A stretch of 64,000 nucleotides of DNA, taken from B1 sp044370475. Lineage in GTDB: Bacteria; Bacteroidota; Bacteroidia; UKL13-3. Both the position numbers and the translations under genes were made by a program. The notes under the pieces are model-generated. The model worked only from the letters and a program-made list of their open reading frames with translations, had not been told where the DNA came from and did not search any database. Positions 51,535 to 59,404 of this stretch are shown here, piece by piece. The DNA lies in contig JBILVK010000006.1 in the NCBI GenBank assembly GCA_044370475.1, forward strand, positions 1 through 64,000, given 5' to 3'. The number at the start of each line of letters is the position of its first letter. Positions within the stretch are counted from its first letter, which is position 1.

Positions 51535-53838
51535 ATGAGAAAAATATTGCTATTTATACTTGCTACCTTACTGTTTTTGGGGAGCACCTTTGCACAAAGA
51601 CCGTCTGAAAGAAGAAAAATCCAACAGCAACAAGCCGCCACAGACGCCATTCAAGAGGAGAGTGAAGAAAAAGTTTCTGATAAAAAACTAAGTCCAAGCG
51701 AACTTAGAAAACAACGCTTAGAAAAATCAAATTTTGAATCCAACTTAAAGGAGTTCAATTCAGATTTTGACCTCAATGAGGCTCCTGAAGCCTATAAAAA
51801 ATACTCTGCTGTTATTTTGGCTCAGACCGTTGATTTTGACTTTGTAGCTACCAAAGAAAATGGTCTATTAGAAAAAAGAAAAGTAAGAAGAAAAATTGCC
51901 ATCCAAGATAAATCTGCCTTAGAAACCTTTTCTATGTTTTATACTACATCAGGTTCTAGCTATAAAATATTTGTTATAAAAGCTGACAAGTCGATAAAGG
52001 AAGTATCTAAGAAAGCTGCTTTAACAGAAAAACTTGGTCTTACAGATATCCCTGATTTCTTTTTCGAGTTTATAGGCACTTCCGATGAAATTGTAAAACT
52101 TCCTATTCAAGGTTTAGAAATAGGAGATGTTTTGGATATTCAACAAGTGGTAGATATCAATACCTATGTTTATTCAAACCCTTTTACCAGCGCTCCAGTT
52201 GTAGAAGTGTTATCAAATAACTACCCCCTCTTAAAGCAACACTTTGGCATGACGGTTCCGCCAAATTACAATATTCAATTGTTTAGTTTAAATGGCGCAC
52301 CCAAGCCAGAAATAGAGGATAAGTCAGATGGCTCTAGGTTCTACGTAATTTCGGATACCATGCGCAGCACCTCAAATAAAGAATACTACAATTATTTGCT
52401 TAGAAGTTCTCCTGTTATTAAATTCCAATTGACGCAAAAATCTAGGGTAAAAACGAAAAATATTGGCGACAATTTTGATGCCTCATTAAGTGAGGATGAT
52501 ATTGTTCAATTGGCCAATCAAAGAGTTTCTCCAAGCATAGAATATCAAGCCTCGCTTTCAAAATCAACCATCAGGCATATTAAAAGTTTGAAACTTCCTC
52601 CTGGCTCAACAGAAGAAATTGTGAAGCAAGCCTACTATTTTTTAAGAACCGTAACTTTGGTTAAATTAGACGGAAGAGAGTCAACCCTTATCCTTATGTA
52701 TGGTGGAAAACTAATAAAAGATGGCGCCCTGGAAAGTATGCATGAGGATTTGTTTTTGGGCGTTTTACGCGATGTATTTGATGAGTTTGAAATTGATTAT
52801 GTAAACCTCGCTGGCGTATCAAAAAAATACGGTTCTATCAAAGATGTGATTCACCAAAATGAAATAGCAAAAGGATTAAAGGTAAATACCAATAGTAAGC
52901 CTTTATATATCTTTAATGCAAATCAACATAGCCATTTCAACAACATTTATCCCATGATGGAGGGCACAGAGGTATTGACATACGTGAATAAAAGGAGCCG
53001 AAGCAACAAAGACAACCATGAGGTCTCTTTAGAAAAACTTCCTGAATACAATTATGACGAACAGTATGTGAAAGAGTCAAGCACCATCAAGGTGAGCGAG
53101 AACATGGAAAACCTTCTGCTCCAAAAGCAATTTGAAGTAAAAGGAAGTCCGAGATACGATTACTATGACAATATCTTATTCCAACGAAAGTTTGTTGCCA
53201 GCGACCTTGAAAGAATCAAAAGAAAGCCTGACGCAGATGTAGAGGTTTCTAAAAACAAGGTGAAGCAAGCGGCCTACCTTAAAGCCAAACAAGAAGAGGA
53301 GGATAAAAAATATAAAGAAGCCATGGATGAATTTAAAAAGCTCTTCGAAAATCAAAAATTTGATGTAGAAAAAGTGAGTGATTTTGAATTAATTTCAGAT
53401 GGCAGATACGACGATTCTCCTGTATTAAGCTTTAAAATAAATACAGAATTTAAAAATCTTATTTCTCAAGCTGGCCCAAACTATCTTGTTTCCATTGGAA
53501 CTCTTATTGGATCCCAATTGGAGCTTAAGCCAGATGATATGACGCGTAATTTTGATATATATCAAAACTATAGAAGGACCTTTATTGATGAAATTTCATT
53601 TGAGGTTCCCGAAGGTTACATGGTAGCTGACGCCAGCGGTTTAAACATGAAAGTTGATAATGAATCGGCCTCATTTATTTCTGTAGCAGAAATCAGTGGT
53701 AATACCCTTAAAGTTAAAACCACTAAAACCTATAAGAAATTGTACGATCCAAAATCAAAATGGGAGAATTACATCAAAGTTTTGGATGCAGCATATGAAT
53801 TTCAACAAAAGAAAATTATCCTAAAGAAAAAGGCTTAA
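51535..53838 (+). CDS. exported DUF3857-like protein with degenerate transglutaminase region
   Basis: 767 aa, signal peptide ending at STFAQ. A Gln/Glu/Lys-rich low-complexity stretch (about 22-65, RRKIQQQQAATDAIQEES) precedes a DUF3857-like beta domain with LEIGDVLDIQQVVDI. The region where the partner protein has its transglutaminase fold (about 355-470, from LPPGSTEEIVKQAYYFL) keeps the secondary structure pattern but shows no Cys in a GDC context, so it is probably inactive. A charged helix (about 575-610) and a C-terminal beta domain follow. It is the last gene of the operon, with a terminator 40 bp downstream. Confidence 0.7.
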   Translation: MRKILLFILATLLFLGSTFAQRPSERRKIQQQQAATDAIQEESEEKVSDKKLSPSELRKQRLEKSNFESNLKEFNSDFDLNEAPEAYKKYSAVILAQTVDFDFVATKENGLLEKRKVRRKIAIQDKSALETFSMFYTTSGSSYKIFVIKADKSIKEVSKKAALTEKLGLTDIPDFFFEFIGTSDEIVKLPIQGLEIGDVLDIQQVVDINTYVYSNPFTSAPVVEVLSNNYPLLKQHFGMTVPPNYNIQLFSLNGAPKPEIEDKSDGSRFYVISDTMRSTSNKEYYNYLLRSSPVIKFQLTQKSRVKTKNIGDNFDASLSEDDIVQLANQRVSPSIEYQASLSKSTIRHIKSLKLPPGSTEEIVKQAYYFLRTVTLVKLDGRESTLILMYGGKLIKDGALESMHEDLFLGVLRDVFDEFEIDYVNLAGVSKKYGSIKDVIHQNEIAKGLKVNTNSKPLYIFNANQHSHFNNIYPMMEGTEVLTYVNKRSRSNKDNHEVSLEKLPEYNYDEQYVKESSTIKVSENMENLLLQKQFEVKGSPRYDYYDNILFQRKFVASDLERIKRKPDADVEVSKNKVKQAAYLKAKQEEEDKKYKEAMDEFKKLFENQKFDVEKVSDFELISDGRYDDSPVLSFKINTEFKNLISQAGPNYLVSIGTLIGSQLELKPDDMTRNFDIYQNYRRTFIDEISFEVPEGYMVADASGLNMKVDNESASFISVAEISGNTLKVKTTKTYKKLYDPKSKWENYIKVLDAAYEFQQKKIILKKKA

Positions 53839-53877
53839 CCAAAACTAAAAAACATATTAATCTTATATTTTCTTTAG

Positions 53878-53912
53878 CACAAAAAATGCCTCGTAATGAG
53901 GCATTTTTTGTG
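53878..53912. terminator. bidirectional intrinsic terminator
   Basis: The 15-bp arms CACAAAAAATGCCTC (53878-53892) and GAGGCATTTTTTGTG (53898-53912) enclose a 5-nt GTAAT loop. It closes the five-gene operon and also serves the convergent lipoprotein hydrolase. Confidence 0.9.
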
Positions 53913-53921
53913 GAATAAATT

Positions 53922-54872
53922 TTAATGGAGAATAAACTTCTTTAGGGTCTCCAAGTAGTTTTCAAATCCGTAGGTCACGGGAACCGTTCCATGGTCGGCT
54001 CCCTCTATTCTATGAGCCTCTTTGTAATTACCTCCATGATTTTTAAACACTACTTCCCCATGGGTTTTGATGTTTAAAAAATTGTCTTGCGTGCCATGTA
54101 TCCAACATAGGTCTTGACTCACTTTTTTTATCTCTTCAGCATTGTCAATTTTTAAATTGGTGACGTAAGACCCTGGCAAATCTAATCCAGAACCATCTGC
54201 CACCATGATAGCAGAGCTACCAAAAGGAGCTTCCAAGATTACCTTGTGCGGGCGCATACTCCGGCTGTTGGCGCTTAACTCGCAGGTGGGTGCAGAACCC
54301 ATGCTAAAGCCATAAATGATTAAGCGCTCATTGCTTAATCCCTTCGATTTTAACCATTGCATGGCTGCATCTACATCATTGTATAAACCCTCTTCACTTG
54401 GCGGACCCTCAGACAATCCATATCCTCTATAATCTAGCATCATCACGCCATAACGATGCTTGTAACCAGTATGGGCTAAGAGTTTGGCTCTTTGCCAATA
54501 AAAATCCATATGCCATTTGTTTCCATGGCAATACAAAATAACCGTATCGGTGCCAATTCTGCTTTCCTCACCCAGGTAAGTAGCATATATTTTATAACTC
54601 TTGCTATCATTAGCCCCTTTAGAATCTAAGGTAAATACATGGTGCATGGAATCTTGAATGGTATAACTCGCATCCAACTTAAAATCTTGCTCCCCGGTAT
54701 AATTATCCCATTTGTATTCTGTTATTTTATCACTCAAATTAAAGAGATTGCTATCCAATCTTAAACAAGAAGATAAGACCAAAGTATAAAATAGCGCTAC
54801 TAACAAAATTGCTTTTGAGCTTCTAACTTTACTCATCAAAATCACCTGCATTTTTATCCTATTATTTTTCAT
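53922..54872 (-). CDS. alpha/beta-hydrolase lipoprotein
   Basis: 316 aa. Starts are possible at 54872 (overlapping the upstream stop as TAATG), 54851 and 54836. The shortest gives the cleanest lipoprotein signal, ending LVLSSC. The fold has DTVILYCHGN, VMMLDYRGYGLSEGPPSEEG, the nucleophile elbow YGFSMGSAPT, a WIHGTQDNFL Asp and a final EGADHGTVPV His. It resembles the BAAT/Abhd-type serine hydrolases with the RGYG.S motif. It sits in the outer or inner membrane, facing the periplasm or outside. It is co-transcribed with the upstream lipoprotein of unknown function. Confidence 0.8.
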   Translation of the reverse strand: MKNNRIKMQVILMSKVRSSKAILLVALFYTLVLSSCLRLDSNLFNLSDKITEYKWDNYTGEQDFKLDASYTIQDSMHHVFTLDSKGANDSKSYKIYATYLGEESRIGTDTVILYCHGNKWHMDFYWQRAKLLAHTGYKHRYGVMMLDYRGYGLSEGPPSEEGLYNDVDAAMQWLKSKGLSNERLIIYGFSMGSAPTCELSANSRSMRPHKVILEAPFGSSAIMVADGSGLDLPGSYVTNLKIDNAEEIKKVSQDLCWIHGTQDNFLNIKTHGEVVFKNHGGNYKEAHRIEGADHGTVPVTYGFENYLETLKKFILH

Positions 54873-55549
54873 TAGAACCTCCTTATTATTTGAAAATATA
54901 CTCCAATAGCACCCATGTGATTTGGACCAATATAATCTGCCACATTTGGCTGATTAGGCACATTTGGAGCCACCCATTTAGTTTCAATTCCATATGTCCA
55001 CTTCTTGGGTGCATATTGAAAACCCAATTGCGGATTCATATACCAATGTTTGGGCTGAACCTCCCCATGTGCGCGATTCTGACTAAGCTCAAACCAATTG
55101 CAAACCCCAACATAAAACAACTTGTTTGAACCAATCTCCTTGTAAACATTCATATCTAATTGCGGCCACAACTTAGCCTTCCACTCCCATCGGTCAATGG
55201 CAAAATTAAGAACCGGATTAGCGGTGAACCCAAACTTATTTTTCTCATTGCGATACAATTCTCTGCATACCCCAATATCCGTTTGAAACACCCCAAAAGA
55301 CAATGCAGTTAAATGCAATGAGCCAAAAACACTTGTTTTATCATTTATCCCCTTTGCATAAAATGCACTCGTATAAGGAATGGTTATTGGCAATCCTCCA
55401 AAACTGATTAATGGCCCGCCTAAATTTGCCCCAATGGCTTGCTCTCCCTTAGCCAAAGGCTTAACAATACGTGAGGGAGCACAAGAGATTACAAAGGCAG
55501 AAACAAAAAACAAACCCATTAAAGACCTTAGAAATCCATGATTCTTCAT
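54872..55549 (-). CDS. lipoprotein of unknown function, beta-rich
   Basis: 225 aa from the ATG at 55549; the frame extends 42 bp upstream without a good signal. The signal peptide ends in the lipobox FVISC (Cys23). The remainder reads as amphipathic strands with many Trp and Tyr (DRWEWKAKLWPQLDMNVY, PKHWYMNPQLGFQYAPKKWTYGIETKWV) and ends in an aromatic residue after FQIIRR, like an outer-membrane barrel. A lipoprotein signal with a barrel-like body is uncommon but known in this phylum. I recognise no family. The downstream hydrolase overlaps by one base. Confidence 0.6.
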   Translation of the reverse strand: MKNHGFLRSLMGLFFVSAFVISCAPSRIVKPLAKGEQAIGANLGGPLISFGGLPITIPYTSAFYAKGINDKTSVFGSLHLTALSFGVFQTDIGVCRELYRNEKNKFGFTANPVLNFAIDRWEWKAKLWPQLDMNVYKEIGSNKLFYVGVCNWFELSQNRAHGEVQPKHWYMNPQLGFQYAPKKWTYGIETKWVAPNVPNQPNVADYIGPNHMGAIGVYFQIIRRF

Positions 55550-55746
55550 ACTCTTTTTTTTATCGCAATATATTTGGATTTTGAAAACCATCTACTCCAA
55601 ATTCCAAAATAATATTGCAGAATCTCCTAAATCGAATTGTTTTTTTTGCATTTTATACAATTCTTTTACCCCCATTTTACTCAAATCCGTTTTCCTACAA
55701 TAAAAATTGAATTCAATTTTGCGCCAGAATTTATACAATAACGTAT

Positions 55747-56253
55747 ATGGAAAAACTTGCAAAATTTAGGGTAACAATTTTTATGTTACTTGTTCTAAGT
55801 ATTCAAAGTTGCAGCTCAGAGAAAAGCTTAAATTTAACTGACACAAACCATGGCAACTATTTGCTTGGAAATTGGGAAGGAAATCAACAGATAAAAATTC
55901 GTTACCAAGAGGGTTTTGGCCAATATACTTTTATACACTCAAAAGAAAGCCTCCCAACCCATTTAAGTATAAATAACAAAGGTGAGGTAAAAGGGAAAAT
56001 TGGAGAAGCGAATATCCAAAATGCCAGGGTGATTTCTAATCGTGGTGCATTGTTAAGAACCTTAGGATGGGCAAGCGATTTTGCAATAAAGGGAGAATTA
56101 CAGGGCTCCATATTTTCACAAGACACCCTATCATTTAGAACTTTTTCAATTCCTCTCAAGTGCGACAGCCTAACATTAAGTGGCGATTTATTTCAAACAG
56201 AGGGATTAGACATGTTTCCAATGGGCACTTTAAACCTTAAGCACAAAGAATAG
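55747..56253 (+). CDS. small lipoprotein of unknown function
   Basis: 168 aa with a lipobox LSIQSC (Cys22). The mature part is a single beta domain, with NYLLGNWEGNQQIKIRYQE near the start and alternating strands to the end (GTLNLKHKE). The pattern GNWEG resembles lipocalin-like or THAP4-like barrels, but I would not assign a family. It is a single gene. A possible -7 element (CAATTTTG, about 55714-55721) is imperfect. Confidence 0.6.
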   Translation: MEKLAKFRVTIFMLLVLSIQSCSSEKSLNLTDTNHGNYLLGNWEGNQQIKIRYQEGFGQYTFIHSKESLPTHLSINNKGEVKGKIGEANIQNARVISNRGALLRTLGWASDFAIKGELQGSIFSQDTLSFRTFSIPLKCDSLTLSGDLFQTEGLDMFPMGTLNLKHKE

Positions 56254-56273
56254 TTACTTATCATTTTTTGAGC

Positions 56274-56281
56274 TAAATTTG
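56274..56281 (+). promoter_or_regulatory. -7 promoter element for the DUF1456 gene
   Basis: TAAATTTG matches TAnnTTTG, 16 nt before the ATG at 56298. No clear -33 TTTG is seen at the right distance. Confidence 0.5.
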
Positions 56282-56297
56282 CCCTTTATGCTTCAAA

Positions 56298-56759
56298 ATG
56301 AACAACAATGATATTTTGCGCCGCTTGCGGTATACCTTTAACCTCAACGACACCAAAATGATGGAATTGTTTGCAGAGGGCGGACTTCCAGCTAGCAGAG
56401 AACAAATTAGTGATTGGCTAAAAAAAGATGAGGATCCCGATTTTAAACCCATTTATGATATTGACCTTGCTGCATTTTTAAATGGGTTTATCATTGCAAA
56501 ACGAGGCAAAAAAGATAATATCACCCCCAAGCCAGAAAAAAGCCTTAACAACAATATCATTCTTAGAAAGCTCAAAATTGCACTTAATCTAATTGATGAG
56601 GATATTTTGGCCATATTAGAATTGGCCGACTTTAAATTTAGTCGCCACGAATTAAGTGCCTTATTTCGCAAACCAGACCAAGACCAATACCGAGTTTGCA
56701 AAGACCAAATACTCCGTAATTTTCTAATGGGACTCCAACTTAAATTTCATGCAAAATAA
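56298..56759 (+). CDS. DUF1456 (YehS-like) protein
   Basis: 153 aa, matching the family length. It contains two related halves: NNDILRRLRYTFNLNDTKMMELF and NNIILRKLKIALNLIDEDILAIL. Each is followed by a segment (SREQISDWLKKDEDPDF and SRHELSALFRKPDQDQY) and a short L.NFL.G helix. This internal duplication is the DUF1456 hallmark. The molecular role is unknown. It overlaps the next gene by 11 bp. Confidence 0.88.
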   Translation: MNNNDILRRLRYTFNLNDTKMMELFAEGGLPASREQISDWLKKDEDPDFKPIYDIDLAAFLNGFIIAKRGKKDNITPKPEKSLNNNIILRKLKIALNLIDEDILAILELADFKFSRHELSALFRKPDQDQYRVCKDQILRNFLMGLQLKFHAK

Positions 56760-57858
56760 ATTTCTATTAAGTCTAGCATTTACTTTAATTTTCATGTTAA
56801 ATATGCAAGCACAAACTGCCAGCCTTCCAACAGAAGCATTAAACAAAACCCTGCAAAAAAGCATCGACAAGAAATACGTTTTTGGAGCCATTGCCATGAT
56901 AAAAAAAGGCGATGAAACATGGATCTCTTCTGCAGGTGAATTGCAAGCAGCACAAAGCTATTTTATAGCAAGCACCACCAAACTTTATATTACTGCTTTG
57001 GTCTTTAAATTTAGAGAAGAAGGCAGACTATCTTTAGACAGCTATATTGAACATTTTTTGAGCCCAGAAGTCAAAAAAGATTTGCACGTAATGGGGGCCA
57101 ACGACTATACAAACAAGATTCAAATTAGACACTTACTTGCCCAAACTTCTGGCTTACCCGATTACTTTTTAGGAAAACCTAAAGGAGGCAAAAGTTTATT
57201 GGAAGAATTAAGCACAGGCCACGATAAATATTGGTCGTACCAAGATGCTATAGCACTCTCCAAAACCATGAAACCAAGCTTTGAACCCGGAGCTAAAGGA
57301 AAAGCCCTATACTCAGATACAAACTATCAATTGCTAGGCAAAATTTTGGAACACATTTCAGGAGAAACACTCGAGCAATTATTAGCTAACTATATTTTTA
57401 CTCCACTAAATCTAAGCAAGACTTATTTATATAAAGACAAATCAGATCGCACCCCTGCTAACATGTATTTTAAAAATAAAGCATTGCCCATTCCAATGGC
57501 CATGACATCTGTTTGGGCAGATGGTGGCATTGTATCTACTGCAGAAGAAAGCATGGTATTTATTGAGGCGTTTTTTAATGGCAAACTTTTTCCAAAAGAA
57601 GACCTAAAAGAGATGGAACAATGGAATAAAATTTTCTTTCCACTTCAATATGGAATTGGGATAATGAAATTTCAGTTGCCTAGGCTATTTTCACCCTTTA
57701 AACCAATGCCCATTTTAATTGGACACTCAGGTTTATCTGGAGCCTTCCAATATTATGTTCCAGAAAAAAACTGCTTCATTACAGGCACCGTAAACCAAAT
57801 AGATAAGCCAAGTTTGAGTTATAAACTTTTGTTAAAATTGGTATCTCAAGTAAAATAA
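56749..57858 (+). CDS. exported serine hydrolase, class C beta-lactamase-like
   Basis: 369 aa, signal peptide ending at NMQA-QT. The SxxK motif is ASTTK (Ser75, Lys78). The tyrosine motif region is ALYSDTNYQLLG and the third motif is GHSGLSGAF. This places it among class C beta-lactamases, DD-peptidases and esterases of the EstB type. Antibiotic hydrolysis is not implied; peptide or ester hydrolysis in the periplasm is as likely. It starts inside the preceding DUF1456 gene, so the two share an mRNA. Confidence 0.85.
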   Translation: MQNKFLLSLAFTLIFMLNMQAQTASLPTEALNKTLQKSIDKKYVFGAIAMIKKGDETWISSAGELQAAQSYFIASTTKLYITALVFKFREEGRLSLDSYIEHFLSPEVKKDLHVMGANDYTNKIQIRHLLAQTSGLPDYFLGKPKGGKSLLEELSTGHDKYWSYQDAIALSKTMKPSFEPGAKGKALYSDTNYQLLGKILEHISGETLEQLLANYIFTPLNLSKTYLYKDKSDRTPANMYFKNKALPIPMAMTSVWADGGIVSTAEESMVFIEAFFNGKLFPKEDLKEMEQWNKIFFPLQYGIGIMKFQLPRLFSPFKPMPILIGHSGLSGAFQYYVPEKNCFITGTVNQIDKPSLSYKLLLKLVSQVK

Positions 57859-57893
57859 GTAAGCCACTTAAAAGGCCTATTTAATCCACATGT

Positions 57894-57922
57894 CTTTCTT
57901 ATCAAAACAATTTGATAGAAAG
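57894..57922 (+). repeat. imperfect inverted repeat before the photolyase gene
   Basis: CTTTCT-TATCAAA and TTTGATA-GAAAG pair over 12 bp with one bulged T and a 4-nt ACAA loop, 14 bp before the photolyase ATG. There is no T run. It could be a leader hairpin or an operator; neither is established. Confidence 0.4.
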
Positions 57923-57936
57923 CGGGTTAAGTAAGT

Positions 57937-59277
57937 ATGATTTCAAAAAGGAGTGTTTTCTGGTTTCGTCGCGACCTTCGTTTAAAGGACAATTCAGGGC
58001 TATACCATGCACTCAAATCTGGTCAAAACATCTTACCACTATTTATCTTTGATAGCGAAATCTTAAACAAACTAGAAGATAAGAATGACCTACGCGTTCA
58101 ATTTTTACACAATGAAATCAGCGAATTAAATAAAGAGTTGGAAGCCCTTGGCTCAGGCCTTTTAGTTAAGTACGGCAAGCCTCTAGAAGTTGTTAAACAA
58201 CTAATAAAAGAGCAATCCATTACCCAAATTTACTGCAACCATGATTACGAACCACAAGCCATAGAAAGAGATCAAAACATCCAAGATTTAATTGAAACAA
58301 TGGGAGGAAATTTCTATTCTTTTAAAGACCAATGCATATTCGAAAAAGATGAAATTTGCAAAGATGATGGAAAGCCGTATACCATTTTCACACCCTACTC
58401 AAAAAAATGGAAAGCCAAGCTTCAAAGCCGCATGCACCAAGGAATTTCATATTACCTAAGCCCTTACCCAACAGAAAAATTCTTCCACAATTTTATCAAA
58501 GAATTTCGGTTTGAACCGATACCGAGTATGCAGCAAATTGGATTTGGTGATAGCAATTTTATTTATCCAAAAAAAGAAGTTGCGAGTAGCTTGATTAAAA
58601 ATTATGCCCTTCATAGAAACTTCCCTGCCCATCCCGGAACATCACATCTGGGTATACATTTTAGGTTTGGAACCATTAGCATTAGAGAGAAAGCAAGCAA
58701 AGCTTTAGCACTCAATGAAACCTTTTTAAATGAGCTTATTTGGCGCGATTTTTATATGCAAATTTTGTGGCATTTTCCGCACATTGTTGAGCAAGCTTTT
58801 AAACCTAAATACGACTTTATTAAATGGCGCAACAATGAAGAAGAATTTAAAAAGTGGTGTGAAGGAACAACAGGATATCCTATTGTTGATGCGGGGATGA
58901 GGGAGTTGAACTCTACTGGTTTTATGCACAACCGTGTGCGCATGATTGTTGCGAGTTTTCTCACCAAACACTTGCTCATAGATTGGCGCTGGGGTGAGGC
59001 CTATTTTGCCCAAAAATTGTTGGACTTTGATTTAAGTGCAAATAATGGCGGATGGCAATGGGCTGCGGGTTGTGGTACAGATGCCGCACCCTATTTTAGG
59101 GTGTTTAATCCCATCTTGCAAACAGAAAAATTTGATAAACAATTAGGCTATATAAAAAAATGGGTGACAGAGATTGGTTCAGACCGATACCCAAAACCTA
59201 TGGTGGACCACACTTTTGCGCGGAACCGCTGCTTGGAAACTTACAAAAAAGCGCTTGACAAGGTGCAAGGAACCTAA
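57937..59277 (+). CDS. deoxyribodipyrimidine photolyase (cryptochrome/photolyase family)
   Basis: 446 aa. The N-terminal photolyase alpha/beta domain begins VFWFRRDLRLKDNSGL. The FAD-binding helical domain has FRFGTISIREKA, LNELIWRDFYMQILWHFP, TGYPIVDAGMRELNSTGFMHNRVRM, and the key WRWGEAYFAQKLLDFDLSANNGGWQWAAGCGTDAAPYFRVFNP. These match class I CPD photolyases, which split UV-induced pyrimidine dimers with blue light. It is transcribed alone or with upstream genes, and an imperfect inverted repeat precedes it. Confidence 0.93.
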   Translation: MISKRSVFWFRRDLRLKDNSGLYHALKSGQNILPLFIFDSEILNKLEDKNDLRVQFLHNEISELNKELEALGSGLLVKYGKPLEVVKQLIKEQSITQIYCNHDYEPQAIERDQNIQDLIETMGGNFYSFKDQCIFEKDEICKDDGKPYTIFTPYSKKWKAKLQSRMHQGISYYLSPYPTEKFFHNFIKEFRFEPIPSMQQIGFGDSNFIYPKKEVASSLIKNYALHRNFPAHPGTSHLGIHFRFGTISIREKASKALALNETFLNELIWRDFYMQILWHFPHIVEQAFKPKYDFIKWRNNEEEFKKWCEGTTGYPIVDAGMRELNSTGFMHNRVRMIVASFLTKHLLIDWRWGEAYFAQKLLDFDLSANNGGWQWAAGCGTDAAPYFRVFNPILQTEKFDKQLGYIKKWVTEIGSDRYPKPMVDHTFARNRCLETYKKALDKVQGT

Positions 59278-59404
59278 TCGCAAAAAAAATTTGGAATTCA
59301 ATGTTAAATACTTACTATTGCATTCTCAATCAACTCCCCCACGGATTTATCGGTTCTAAACTATAAGCTGCTTCAGGTTGATTGATTCATTTTAAATCAT
59401 CTAC

